NCBI RefSeq assembly: GCF_015693305.1
Contig: NZ_CP065138.1
Location: 1,984,001-2,048,000, forward strand
DNA: 64,000 bases
Source of the DNA: Sphingobium sp. Cam5-1
GTDB lineage: Bacteria; Pseudomonadota; Alphaproteobacteria; Sphingomonadales; Sphingomonadaceae
Direction: 5' to 3'
Shown: positions 1-8,352 of the stretch, piece by piece
Numbering within the stretch: the first letter of the stretch is position 1
Layout: each line of letters opens with the position of its first letter
Notes under the pieces: generated by a model
Databases searched by the model: none
What the model was told of the DNA's origin: nothing
What the model saw: the letters and a program-made list of their open reading frames with translations, nothing else
Program-made: the position numbers and the translations under genes

Positions 1-1
1 T

Positions 2-787
2 CGCGAGATGCACGAGCGACTGCTGCAAAGCGGCCGAGGTGGCACCAAGAGTCCCGGCGAGTTTCGCCGGTCGCAGAACTGGATCGGTGGCACCCGCCCG
101 GGCAACGCGCTGTTCGTCCCGCCTCCAACCACGGAACTCGATGGCTGCCTCGACTCCCTCGAGCGGTTCATGCACGAGGAGGAGTCTCGGCTGCCAGCAC
201 TCATCAAGGCAGGTCTGCTTCACGTCCAGTTCGAGACGATCCACCCCTTCCTCGACGGCAACGGCCGCATCGGCAGGTTGTTGGTGACGCTGTACCTGTG
301 CGTCAACGGCGTACTGCGCAAGCCGCTGCTCTATCTCAGCTTGTATCTGAAGACTCACCGGAACGACTATTATCGGCTGCTGCAGGAGGTCCGCGAACGG
401 GGAGCTTGGGAGGCTTGGCTCGACTTCTTCCTCGCCGGCGTAGCTGACACCGCCAACCAAGCCTTCGACGCCGCCACCCGCATCGTCGATCTGTTCAAGG
501 AGGATCGCGAACGCATCACGGCCGAAAGCGACCGTGCCGGATCAGCGTTGCGCGTCCACGACCTCTTCCAGCAAAACCCGTTTCTTACTGCGAACCAATT
601 GGTCGGACGGACTGGGCTGTCGGCGCCGACGGTCAATGCGGCGCTCTCAGACCTCGAACGGCTTGGGGTGGTCGAGGAGATCACCGGTAGGCGACGAGGC
701 CGCGTGTTTGGCTATCGTCGATACCTGGCCATCCTCAGCGAAGGGACGGAGCCATTGTCATCGCCAAGGGCAGAGGCAACGGCCTAG
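2..787 (+). CDS. Fic-family protein, 5' end cut by the window
   Basis: The frame is open from base 2, so the N-terminus lies outside the window. The visible part carries the Fic core motif HPFLDGNGRIGR (His at about base 242), the signature of enzymes that transfer AMP or another phosphate-containing group onto protein hydroxyls. Its C-terminal third, from about residue 180 of the visible part, reads as a winged-helix domain (TANQLVGRTGLSAPTVNAAL), as in the common Fic/wHTH proteins of mobile regions. Any N-terminal inhibitory helix would be outside the window, so activity control cannot be judged. The next gene starts 48 bp downstream on the same strand. Family assignment is firm; target and role are unknown. 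Confidence 0.9.
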   Translation, partial: REMHERLLQSGRGGTKSPGEFRRSQNWIGGTRPGNALFVPPPTTELDGCLDSLERFMHEEESRLPALIKAGLLHVQFETIHPFLDGNGRIGRLLVTLYLCVNGVLRKPLLYLSLYLKTHRNDYYRLLQEVRERGAWEAWLDFFLAGVADTANQAFDAATRIVDLFKEDRERITAESDRAGSALRVHDLFQQNPFLTANQLVGRTGLSAPTVNAALSDLERLGVVEEITGRRRGRVFGYRRYLAILSEGTEPLSSPRAEATA

Positions 788-835
788 TTAGGAAGCCGAA
801 GCCGGTGTGGGCGCTATAGCGCAGGGGATTGGACG

Positions 836-1468
836 ATGCAGGTCAAGGCGCATTCTGACGAGGTCAAGGCTGCGCTCGAAAGCGCATGTGGGCAGATCAC
901 GTGGATCCGTGAAAACCTCGTCGGCATCGAGTTGAAGGGCGACCACCGTCATCGCATTCCAGCACAGCTCTTCGATCTGGCGATCGAGCACGGATCGGGC
1001 ATCCACAATCTGATTGGGGCAAACATCTGCGCGAGCGCCTTCGCGTTGGTGCGCAGCGAATTCGAATGCTTCGTACGCGGCGCCTGGCTGCACCATTGCG
1101 CCAGTGACGCCGAGATCGAGACCTTCAGCGCCAAGGATCGGATCGACCCAACATTTGGAGAGCTGATCGACGCGGTCGAGCAGAAGCCGGGCTTTGACAG
1201 CAAATTTCTGTCGAACGTGAAGGACAGTGCCATGAAGGCGATGCACGGCTATACACATGGCGGCATTCACCAAGTCTCGCGCCGGCTGGATGGCGACTAT
1301 ATCGAACCCTGTTTCGAGGATGGCGCCTTGCTTGAGGTCATCCAGTTCTCGGCAACGATGGCGCTGATCGCCTTCGGCCAGACCGCCGCACTCGCCGACC
1401 GTGAAGACCTGATCGTGGCGGCCGACGCACTGATGACGGGCGAACCCGCCGATACCCCAGCAGCTTGA
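836..1468 (+). CDS. Hypothetical protein (210 aa), possibly DUF6988-like
   Basis: A 210-residue soluble-looking protein with no signal peptide or obvious membrane segment. The ATG at 836 has an AGGGG-type ribosome site about 10 bases upstream. The sequence is helix-rich, with conserved-looking stretches such as FALVRSEFECFVRGAWL and AMHGYTHGGIHQ. These resemble small accessory-region proteins grouped under DUF6988, but I am not certain. It follows the Fic gene by 48 bp and converges with the HNH-like gene, whose stop is 12 bp away. No function can be assigned. An abortive-infection or toxin-partner role would be speculation from context only. Confidence 0.6.
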   Translation: MQVKAHSDEVKAALESACGQITWIRENLVGIELKGDHRHRIPAQLFDLAIEHGSGIHNLIGANICASAFALVRSEFECFVRGAWLHHCASDAEIETFSAKDRIDPTFGELIDAVEQKPGFDSKFLSNVKDSAMKAMHGYTHGGIHQVSRRLDGDYIEPCFEDGALLEVIQFSATMALIAFGQTAALADREDLIVAADALMTGEPADTPAA

Positions 1469-1480
1469 GCGGCGCCATTC

Positions 1481-2275
1481 CTAAGGCTTGCGCACGCTGA
1501 TGCGATCACCGAGGGATTTGATGCTCTGATAGAGCTCGGGCTTGGGCTTGAGCCGGATCATCTCACGGGCCGGGCCGAGGACGCAGAAATAGACCAGCGC
1601 CTCGCCGAACGACATATGCAGGCCCAGATAGCCATGTGCCGGATTGTGGCCGGTCTGATAGCGAAACTGGTTGCCGAGATCGACATTGGGGCGCTTGGCC
1701 ACCTGAAGATCATCGAACCACTGGTTGGCATTTTGCCGAATCTGGTCCGCTGCGGGAGTGCCAGCCTGCGCCCAATGGACCAGCCGCCGCAGCGACGAGG
1801 ACGCCGGCGTGCCGGTCACGCGATAATACATCGCATAGAGCATCTTGGTGCCGAACAGCTCCAGATGCGTCTTCGCGATCTTCGGGATCGAGACCGTGCG
1901 CTCTTCGGCATCCGGCGCGATATAGCGGGTATAGGGCGCCGGTGGCCGCGACCGATCTTGGTAGGGCAGCGCGTCGGGGGCGTTGTTGACGATGCCGTCG
2001 ATCAGCTTCTGATACTCTTCCTCGTCGAGCGTCTCGTAACTTTGATCGATGCTGCGCACATAGAAGGCCGTGACCTGCTCGCTCAGCGCCACGGCGCGGT
2101 TGCATTCCGCACAGGCGGGAAACTCGAACTGGTCAGGCCCGTGCTTGCCGCGAAACACGATCCGTGCCGGCGCATGGTCCCGCTCGACGGCCGGGCGGCG
2201 GCCTCCGCAAAAACAGCAACGAGGATGCTGTAGGAGAAATTCTGCGGTGCTGAGCTTCCGATTGCGCGCGCCCAT
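1481..2275 (-). CDS. HNH-endonuclease-like zinc protein
   Basis: The N-terminal 60 residues hold CCFCGG, then ERDHAPAR, then CAECNRA: two Cys-x2-Cys pairs around a DH motif, the usual appearance of a zinc-stabilised HNH nuclease core. The rest (about residues 70-264) is unassigned and mostly helical. The ORF is open further upstream, but I chose the ATG at 2275. It has a strong AGGGGGG site 4 bases before it and begins 12 bp after the stop of the Xre-like gene, so the two are probably cotranscribed. It would be the third gene of the leftward nuclease/Xre/HNH group. Biochemical activity is inferred from the motif only. Confidence 0.65.
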   Translation of the reverse strand: MGARNRKLSTAEFLLQHPRCCFCGGRRPAVERDHAPARIVFRGKHGPDQFEFPACAECNRAVALSEQVTAFYVRSIDQSYETLDEEEYQKLIDGIVNNAPDALPYQDRSRPPAPYTRYIAPDAEERTVSIPKIAKTHLELFGTKMLYAMYYRVTGTPASSSLRRLVHWAQAGTPAADQIRQNANQWFDDLQVAKRPNVDLGNQFRYQTGHNPAHGYLGLHMSFGEALVYFCVLGPAREMIRLKPKPELYQSIKSLGDRISVRKP

Positions 2276-2286
2276 GAGCCCCCCTG

Positions 2287-3138
2287 TCAAAGGCCGGTTG
2301 CGGGTTTGGCGACACGGCGTGTCTTGGTGCCGCGCCATTCCGTCAGGGCCTCCTCAAGCGCGTCGATCGCCGCGTCGCTCGCCCAGCAGGACCGCATATA
2401 GGATCGCAGCTTTGGGCCGCTGCTGGTATCCACCGGGAAAGTGCGGTCCTGCGCCGCATCGCGGGCGAGATCACCGACGGGGTCGTTCCGCTTGACTTGT
2501 TTATGCAGCCAGTGCGCGAAGGTGCCCGACTTCGGTTCCGGCATCGGATCGGGGTCCAGGGCCAGTTCGGCGTTCGGATTGTTCTGTTCCCGGCGAAGGC
2601 CGACCTTGCGATGAACGGCCGCAGCGATGAGCGCGCCGTTGGCGACATAGGAAGCAAGGCCATTTTCCTTGCCCCACTTTTCGGCTCGATGCTTCGCGCC
2701 ATAGGAACCGCATTTGTAGGTCTTGATCTTCTTGACGCTGTCGATCCACCGGATGGCCGTCGCGACCTGCGCCAGGCTATCATCCGAAAAGAGCCGAGCC
2801 CGGCTCTCATGCTCGGATTTCGCGCCTTCGAACGGATCCTTGTCGAAGCCGGTGTAGCGAAAACCATTCAGGCTCAGATCGGGATGCTGACGCAGGGCGG
2901 TGAGAACGGCCTGCTGTGCTTCTCGGTAGAGCGCACCATCGGGCACGTAGAGATCGGGATGATCGGAATCGCCCATCGCGCTGCGCGCCGCATCCTCGAC
3001 ATGGGATTGAATGTCCTTCTCCCCGCGCTCCATCATGCCGACATATTGCGGCGTGACCTTCAGATGGGTGGCAAGCTGCGATTGCGTCCATCGTTTGCGG
3101 ACGCGCATCGCTCTGAGTTCGTCTCCGATCATCGCCAT
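2287..3138 (-). CDS. Xre-family regulator with C-terminal YozE/SAM-like domain
   Basis: Residues 5-60 form a lambda-repressor-type helix-turn-helix (LRAMRVRKRWTQSQLATHL, then TPQYVGMMERGEK). The C-terminal part (roughly residues 205-240, GTFAHWLHKQVKRND then PVGDLARDA) matches the YozE SAM-like fold. The middle contains DDSLAQVATAIRWIDSVKK and is unassigned. The ATG at 3138 has an AAAGGAG site at good spacing. The gene sits between a PD-(D/E)XK gene 64 bp upstream and the HNH-like gene 12 bp downstream. A 9-bp inverted repeat (3169-3177 and 3200-3208) lies just upstream and could be its own operator. It is likely the regulator of this small operon. Confidence 0.7.
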   Translation of the reverse strand: MAMIGDELRAMRVRKRWTQSQLATHLKVTPQYVGMMERGEKDIQSHVEDAARSAMGDSDHPDLYVPDGALYREAQQAVLTALRQHPDLSLNGFRYTGFDKDPFEGAKSEHESRARLFSDDSLAQVATAIRWIDSVKKIKTYKCGSYGAKHRAEKWGKENGLASYVANGALIAAAVHRKVGLRREQNNPNAELALDPDPMPEPKSGTFAHWLHKQVKRNDPVGDLARDAAQDRTFPVDTSSGPKLRSYMRSCWASDAAIDALEEALTEWRGTKTRRVAKPATGL

Positions 3139-3168
3139 CGGCAGTCTCCTTTGAGGTCGATGTATATC

Positions 3169-3208
3169 AACTGAGTTATATTTTCAATTACTAGATGAAA
3201 ACTCAGTT
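3169..3208. promoter_or_regulatory. Inverted repeat upstream of the Xre-like gene
   Basis: AACTGAGTT at 3169-3177 and AACTCAGTT at 3200-3208 are perfect inverted copies separated by 22 AT-rich bases. The right arm overlaps the stop codon of the upstream nuclease gene. The left arm sits about 30 bp before the Xre-like start. Position and symmetry suit a two-site repressor operator. A weak terminator for the upstream gene is the alternative. Confidence 0.4.
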
Positions 3209-4183
3209 TTCTTGACGAATGAAGTCCGGGACGGTGACGGGGTGCTGGTGAAGGATGTGGTGAACCACGCCCTCGGCCAGCCCGCGTTCAAGCGCAGCGC
3301 CGAAATGCGCGATGCTGCGGGTGATCTCGGGTGATCGAAGCAATGTCCGCCAGTTGGTCGGCTCGTCCGCACGCTTCTCCCACGCCAGCAAGCCAACAAG
3401 CGCCCGGTGCGCGAATTCGATGCCTTCCGCGCCCACGGTGAAGCTCTGGCGGATATGGGTGGGCGAGTGCTCTTCTGAGGATTGAAGATCCCATGTCGCC
3501 AAGAGCTGGGTGGTTTCCGGATGGAGATTGGTCCGCACCGCGCCACCTCCAACCGTGAAATGCACGCCCGTCACCCGCATCTGCCATGTCTCCTCGAAAC
3601 CACCGTCGGTGGGGCGAGTCTCGATCAATTGCTCCTTGGCGATGTCGAGATGGATGCCGGCTCCTTCCGCCAGCTTGAACGCGACATCGCCAGCGAGGAT
3701 GCCGAGGAGATTCTGCCGCATTGCCTCGCCATGGCTGATGTTGAAATTCTTGCGAGCAAGCGTGACGTGGCGAATGTCCACCAGGGTCCACAGGGAATAA
3801 TGCTTCCAGGCAAGGAGCAGTGGCAGGCCCATCTGATCTGCGTAGCGCATGAGGCGGGCATGATAGTCCGGTTTGAACGACAGCGTCCGATCGTTGCAGA
3901 CCTTGACCTCGATCAGGAAAGGCCCGCCAGCTTCGAACATCGCCAGAATATCGGGCACCTGGAAATCGGACTTGGACTGGGCCGGAATCTGGTGCTGGTC
4001 GAGCTTGTGCAGCAGTCGCGTGCGTCCAAGCCAGGCACAGATAACGGCAAATTCGTCCTCGGCCGGGAGCCCATGATTGAGTCTGCGCACGCGCTTGGCG
4101 ACTTCCCCGGCATCGGCGTCGAAGCCGAGATCGGCGAGCACATCCTGTATCAGGCGCTCAATATCGGGCGGCGTATCGGTCAT
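3203..4183 (-). CDS. PD-(D/E)XK nuclease-like protein
   Basis: A 326-residue protein with a recognisable PD-(D/E)XK core at about residues 75-95: PDIL, then LIEVKV ten residues later. The following segment (SFKPDYHARLMRYADQMGLPLLLAWK) has the helix-strand pattern expected after the ExK strand. This fold is typical of restriction and repair nucleases. The C-terminal half is unassigned. The gene is first in a leftward group with the Xre/YozE and HNH-like genes and is divergent from the gene at 4335. Restriction-like or phage-defence activity is an inference. No methyltransferase is visible nearby. Confidence 0.65.
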   Translation of the reverse strand: MTDTPPDIERLIQDVLADLGFDADAGEVAKRVRRLNHGLPAEDEFAVICAWLGRTRLLHKLDQHQIPAQSKSDFQVPDILAMFEAGGPFLIEVKVCNDRTLSFKPDYHARLMRYADQMGLPLLLAWKHYSLWTLVDIRHVTLARKNFNISHGEAMRQNLLGILAGDVAFKLAEGAGIHLDIAKEQLIETRPTDGGFEETWQMRVTGVHFTVGGGAVRTNLHPETTQLLATWDLQSSEEHSPTHIRQSFTVGAEGIEFAHRALVGLLAWEKRADEPTNWRTLLRSPEITRSIAHFGAALERGLAEGVVHHILHQHPVTVPDFIRQEN

Positions 4184-4334
4184 CTCGCGCTTGCGTCCGT
4201 TGTGGCATCCCTACCGATGCCAAGGCTTATCCTTGCCCGGCCGTCACTCCAGATGTCAGCGATGCTATGACGATTCGCAAGCCGGCGATAATCATTCACT
4301 TCAACACGAGACACACGATCTGGGAGGATTTTGC

Positions 4335-4961
4335 ATGGACGCGACCAAGGATGCGCTGCCGCGCGTCTTCCAAGCCAATCTAGCGCGACTGTTCGAGCGG
4401 GTCATCCTCCCCGCGCTGGATAGCCTGCCGCATCATCCCGTGCTGGAGACTGGGGTGGCCGCGACCCTTGATCAGTTTCTCGACCGTGCCGCGGCGCAGG
4501 TCGACAACTACATGGGCAACGAAGCCGCCAAGGCGTTCACCTTGTCCTTGGCCGGTGTCTTCGAGCGGCAGATGAGCATCTGGGCATGCGCGATTCACGA
4601 CCTGGGCCAGACAGATATGAGCCGACTGCGCGGGTTCGAGGCGCTATTGGCAGGGTGCGCGCGAGAGGCGGGGGTCGATTTGGCAATCGATCGGCTGGGC
4701 GAGGATCTGACCCAGATGTTCGTCGTCGCCAATGTCGTGCGCCACGGTGAGGGGCCATCCTGTGACAGGCTGCGCGCGCTGGCGCCCGAGTTGTGGGACG
4801 ACGCGGCCACGGATTATCTCGACCTGCTGCCGGGCACGTCCGTTGCGAGCGAACATCTTCGCCTTCGGAAGGCTGACCTCGTGCGCTATATCCGTGCGAC
4901 CACCCGGTTCTGGGGGCTCGCCGACCCGCACCCGCTGGCCGTTACCAATCCGCCATATTGA
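4335..4961 (+). CDS. Hypothetical protein (208 aa)
   Basis: I chose the ATG at 4335, which has a GGGAGGA site six bases before it. The open frame runs further upstream but overlaps the divergent nuclease gene. The product is soluble and helix-rich, with a conserved-looking block FTLSLAGVFERQMSIWA around residue 80 and no motif I recognise. It lies 57 bp before the UPF0489-like gene on the same strand, so the two may be cotranscribed. No function is proposed. Confidence 0.6.
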   Translation: MDATKDALPRVFQANLARLFERVILPALDSLPHHPVLETGVAATLDQFLDRAAAQVDNYMGNEAAKAFTLSLAGVFERQMSIWACAIHDLGQTDMSRLRGFEALLAGCAREAGVDLAIDRLGEDLTQMFVVANVVRHGEGPSCDRLRALAPELWDDAATDYLDLLPGTSVASEHLRLRKADLVRYIRATTRFWGLADPHPLAVTNPPY

Positions 4962-5018
4962 GCGAACGACCGTTGGCGTCTGCTTGCGCCGTTCCGACCG
5001 ACCCGGCAAACCTACGCG

Positions 5019-5786
5019 ATGCGCTTCCTCGATATCGACCTTGATGCCTTCCTCAGTTCCGTCGCCTTCTATCGCAACGGTGGCGGGCGCCTCGATCCCG
5101 AGGCTTATCAGCCATGGACGGAAGCGCGGCTGCGCGATTTCTTGGAGCGCCAGTGCGGCCTGTCTAGGGACCAGCCGATTCCGGGCTGGTTCGTGGACGA
5201 TCATGACGGCGCCTTCGACGTCATGCGCGCGCTGGTGGGTGATGCGCGCCGACCGCTCGAGGTCGTCCATGTCGATGCGCACGCTGATCTCGGGATGGGC
5301 GACGCATCCTGGGTGCACCTCATCAAGCATGTGGCCTTGCCCCTTGCTGAGCGACGTGATCCGAAGCGCGGCGACCATGCCCTTAGTCTGGGCAGTTGGC
5401 TCGCCTATGCGCTCGCCGCGGACTTCATCTCGGGACTGACCTACGTCCATCCGGCCCGGCGCGGAAAGGATCTGACAGCGATTCACTTCCGCAATGGGGA
5501 CGTTGAATCGGGCTATATCGAGATGAAGGCATATACGCGCCCGGACCTGCCAGCGGACGGCGCCTCGCCAGACTATTGGCGCCTCGTCAAGCTGGCGCCG
5601 GACTTAGCCCTGTCGCCCGTTCCATTTGCGATGGCGACACTGGACGACTTCGCCGCGACCGCATCGTTCGATGTTGGCTTATTGTGCCATTCGCCGTCCT
5701 ACACGCCGGCGACGGCGGATGCGCTCATCCCCATCGTCGGCGAGTATATAGACTTTCAGGCCGGGCCTTTGCGATTAAGCCAGTAG
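5019..5786 (+). CDS. UPF0489-family protein (arginase-like fold)
   Basis: The 255-residue product starts MRFLDIDLDAFLSS and contains HVDAHADLGM at about residue 88. It also has a DDHD block upstream (residues 60-63). HxDxHxD-type signatures occur in arginase/deacetylase-like metal-binding folds, and the layout matches the uncharacterised UPF0489 family. Its 3' end overlaps that of the convergent gene at 5775 by 12 bp. It follows the hypothetical at 4335. Substrate unknown; a metal-dependent hydrolase is the most natural guess. Confidence 0.65.
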   Translation: MRFLDIDLDAFLSSVAFYRNGGGRLDPEAYQPWTEARLRDFLERQCGLSRDQPIPGWFVDDHDGAFDVMRALVGDARRPLEVVHVDAHADLGMGDASWVHLIKHVALPLAERRDPKRGDHALSLGSWLAYALAADFISGLTYVHPARRGKDLTAIHFRNGDVESGYIEMKAYTRPDLPADGASPDYWRLVKLAPDLALSPVPFAMATLDDFAATASFDVGLLCHSPSYTPATADALIPIVGEYIDFQAGPLRLSQ

Positions 5787-6866
5787 CTCAAGCTGTTCAT
5801 CGCCTGGCCATTCGGGGTCAAAGAATTGCTGGTCGTCGCCATGTTCAACGGAAATGCCGTTGAACCCGCTGGCAGCGGCGCGGAAACAGTCACAGATGTC
5901 ATCGGCGAGTCCGCGTCGATCCATGCCGAGCGTGACCGTGACGCTGTAGACGGCGGAGGCCTTTGAATCACACCAGATTGTTGAGACACGCAACCGCACG
6001 TCATCAGTCATGGCGTCCACGACGGCCTTCGTCGTCTGGAATTCGCGTGCGACCGAATAGCGACTCTGGAGGAGAATCCCTCTATACTCCAGTTCATCAT
6101 AAGGGACTTTGGGACCAGCATCGCGCCATTCGATCCCCTCTTGATGTGCGAGCGCGGCCGCCAAATCGTCGTCCATCTGTTCATAGTCGACCGGCGGTGT
6201 CTGCGGCTGTCCCCATTGCGACGCCCGGCTCAGAATCTCTGCCCGCAGTTCCGAACTTTCCGCGATCTGGATCATCGTCATGTCCTTCTCGACCATCAAG
6301 ATGTCGGCATCGACCAGAGCGCGAAGGGCGACATCGAATTTCGGATCGTGCGCGAGTTTCGGCAGTATCGATGCAGGCGTTCCCTCAAAGGTCAGCCCTA
6401 GCCGCTTGGGATCAAGCTTTGGCGTGAAGCCTGAACCGCCTTCGACATTCAGCAGCATTCCCGAAACGATCGCAAGGCGCAGGCGCTGCCCCGGACCCGA
6501 CCCAGGCCGCAGCAACGATGCGTTCGCCCGAAGAACAATCTCAAGACTGACCGCATAGGGGAGGACGTCGCGCACCCACAGGTCGGAAGGTGTCAGAGAT
6601 CCCTTGGCCTTCTGGTCGAGAAAGGCCGAAACCGGACGATGGCAAGGCTGCGGCAGCGCCTTAATCAGATTCCCCCAATAATCATACGGGGTGGCCGCGC
6701 CCTGCCGCTGGCCGATCCGGGCGTTGAGGTCGTGCCAACTGCGATAGCCGCCCGCCAAAGCGACAGCATTCTGGCATTCGGACAGCGGAAAAATCATCGC
6801 GCTCGCCTGCAGGAGGCGCTTGAGTTGCTTGGCGCATTTCTTGGCGCCATCAAGAGTAGAATACAT
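5775..6866 (-). CDS. Hypothetical protein with glyoxalase-superfamily-associated N-terminus
   Basis: The frame is open to a GTG at 6938. I prefer the ATG at 6866 because AAGGAT lies about seven bases upstream and the conserved part starts there. Residues 1-50 (MYSTLDGAKKCAKQLKRLL, then AVALAGGYRSWHDL) match a short helical motif common in plasmid and accessory-region proteins annotated as glyoxalase-superfamily associated. The rest of the protein (about 363 aa in all) is unassigned, and I see no glyoxalase metal site. It overlaps the UPF0489 gene tail to tail by 12 bp. Function unknown. Confidence 0.55.
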   Translation of the reverse strand: MYSTLDGAKKCAKQLKRLLQASAMIFPLSECQNAVALAGGYRSWHDLNARIGQRQGAATPYDYWGNLIKALPQPCHRPVSAFLDQKAKGSLTPSDLWVRDVLPYAVSLEIVLRANASLLRPGSGPGQRLRLAIVSGMLLNVEGGSGFTPKLDPKRLGLTFEGTPASILPKLAHDPKFDVALRALVDADILMVEKDMTMIQIAESSELRAEILSRASQWGQPQTPPVDYEQMDDDLAAALAHQEGIEWRDAGPKVPYDELEYRGILLQSRYSVAREFQTTKAVVDAMTDDVRLRVSTIWCDSKASAVYSVTVTLGMDRRGLADDICDCFRAAASGFNGISVEHGDDQQFFDPEWPGDEQLELLA

Positions 6867-7120
6867 CGTCGCATCCTTCATTCCGGCCTTGAAGATGCGC
6901 TGCTCATCTCTCTGGCGGCCGAATAAAGTTGCGGTCACATCAGAGCAAAATTCGTTGGATCAATGATCCTTCGCCAAGGCAGCGGCCGCGCCGACGATGA
7001 CGGCGCGTGCCAGAAACTACGCTGGTCCATTCAAATTGCAATACCGGAGCCGCGACGATGAGCGCTATACGTGCTGAGGATCGTCGAATAGGACCAAATC
7101 CGGCACGACCGGACCATCGA

Positions 7121-7573
7121 TCAGGGTGCTGCCGAGCGCGCGCCGGCTTCAATCGTTCTCAGCTCGCTCCGGGCCGCATCAACGAACGCGGATTTCGCCG
7201 CGAAGTGATCGCCATCCTGCCCACTGCCTTCGATGCCGTTGGCTGAAATCGCCAAATCGCAAACCCGCTTCGCACGCCGCTGTACGGCATCCGTGGAGAG
7301 AAGGGATATCTCGGCGTAGAGCGCAAGCAACGGCATGACGTTGTCGATCGACTTCGCACCGGCTCCTGCGATGAGCAGCACATTGCGGTCCGCTTCCGCG
7401 ATGAACTTCGCGTAGAGCCGTTGCCGCTCCAATAGCCGCTCGCGCACGAGCCCAAGCTTCCACTCATGCGAGCGCATCCCGCGCCCTGCGACATAGCTCG
7501 CGATACCGGCGACTAGGGCGGCGCCGAGCGAGGCGATAACGGGAATGAGAATTTGCACGGACAACCCGGTCAC
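7121..7573 (-). CDS. Small single-span membrane protein
   Basis: I chose the GTG at 7573, which has a GGAG site upstream and lies 14 bp after the preceding gene's stop. An upstream GTG at 7600 would overlap that gene. One hydrophobic segment near the N-terminus (LIPVIASLGAALVAGIASYV) is followed by a basic helix rich in Arg and Leu (RERLLERQRLYAKF) and an unassigned soluble tail. The layout is that of an inner-membrane protein with a cytoplasmic helical domain. It is probably cotranscribed with the gene at 7587. Function unknown. Confidence 0.5.
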   Translation of the reverse strand: MTGLSVQILIPVIASLGAALVAGIASYVAGRGMRSHEWKLGLVRERLLERQRLYAKFIAEADRNVLLIAGAGAKSIDNVMPLLALYAEISLLSTDAVQRRAKRVCDLAISANGIEGSGQDGDHFAAKSAFVDAARSELRTIEAGARSAAP

Positions 7574-7586
7574 CGCCTGATCTCCA

Positions 7587-8276
7587 TCAGGCGCCGGCAC
7601 CGGGCTGCGACAACGCTTTGTTCAGGAGCGTGACCAAATCCGTGTCCCGCTCAGCCGCACGCTTCACGATATCCATCCACCATCGCAGCATCTTGGGCTC
7701 CGCGACAAAGCGGAGGACGTCACGTTCATCTGCATCCATCTCGCGGAAACGCGTAATCAACGCGATCTCATTGCCATCGAGTTCGAAGAGCCGGGAATGA
7801 TATTCCTCTTCCTCTCGATCGCGGCGCGAATCGCTGTGTTCGGGAATATTCTCGCGTTCCCATTCCCAGCGATCTTCGAGTGGCACTTGGGCGTGCTGGA
7901 TGACGAGCGGCAGCCAATATACCCAGTCCGGGATATGCTGGCCCTCCCGCTCAAAACGGGCGACGCGTTTCTCGGTTGCCCGATCGAACAGGGCACCACC
8001 GCCAGGCCCGCTGTACAAATCGCTCCGCACGGCGCATTCAAAAAAGGCGTTGGCCACGTCCTTGTGTGACCATCCGAGCAAGCGGCGTTGTTCGATAAGC
8101 CATGTTTTTGCTTGTAAAGGTGTAGCCCACTTCTGGCCCGGCAACATCGCCCAACGGTTCTCTACTGCATCGTTGATCACGGATTCTATCCTTGTCAGCT
8201 GTTCACATAGTGTCAGAAGCCGATTGCGAAGTATCGCTGTCGGTGGCTGTGTCGGAAGATACGAGCTATCAGGCAT
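7587..8276 (-). CDS. Hypothetical protein, possible Xre-like helix-turn-helix
   Basis: The frame opens at a TTG at 8339, but the ATG at 8276 is the first normal start. Both ribosome sites are weak, so the start is uncertain. A segment around residue 55 (TWLIEQRRLLGWSHKDVANAF) resembles an Xre-type helix-turn-helix. The C-terminal half is acidic and helical (REMDADERDVLRFV). It precedes the small membrane protein gene and lies just left of the relaxase gene's 3' end on the same strand. It may be an accessory regulator of the element, but this is weakly supported. Confidence 0.5.
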   Translation of the reverse strand: MPDSSYLPTQPPTAILRNRLLTLCEQLTRIESVINDAVENRWAMLPGQKWATPLQAKTWLIEQRRLLGWSHKDVANAFFECAVRSDLYSGPGGGALFDRATEKRVARFEREGQHIPDWVYWLPLVIQHAQVPLEDRWEWERENIPEHSDSRRDREEEEYHSRLFELDGNEIALITRFREMDADERDVLRFVAEPKMLRWWMDIVKRAAERDTDLVTLLNKALSQPGAGA

Positions 8277-8352
8277 CTCGTTTAGCGGCCGGAGTGTTTG
8301 AAAGTAAGGGCGGTTCTGAAAGAGAACGGACTCGCGCAAACACAGTGTCTGC

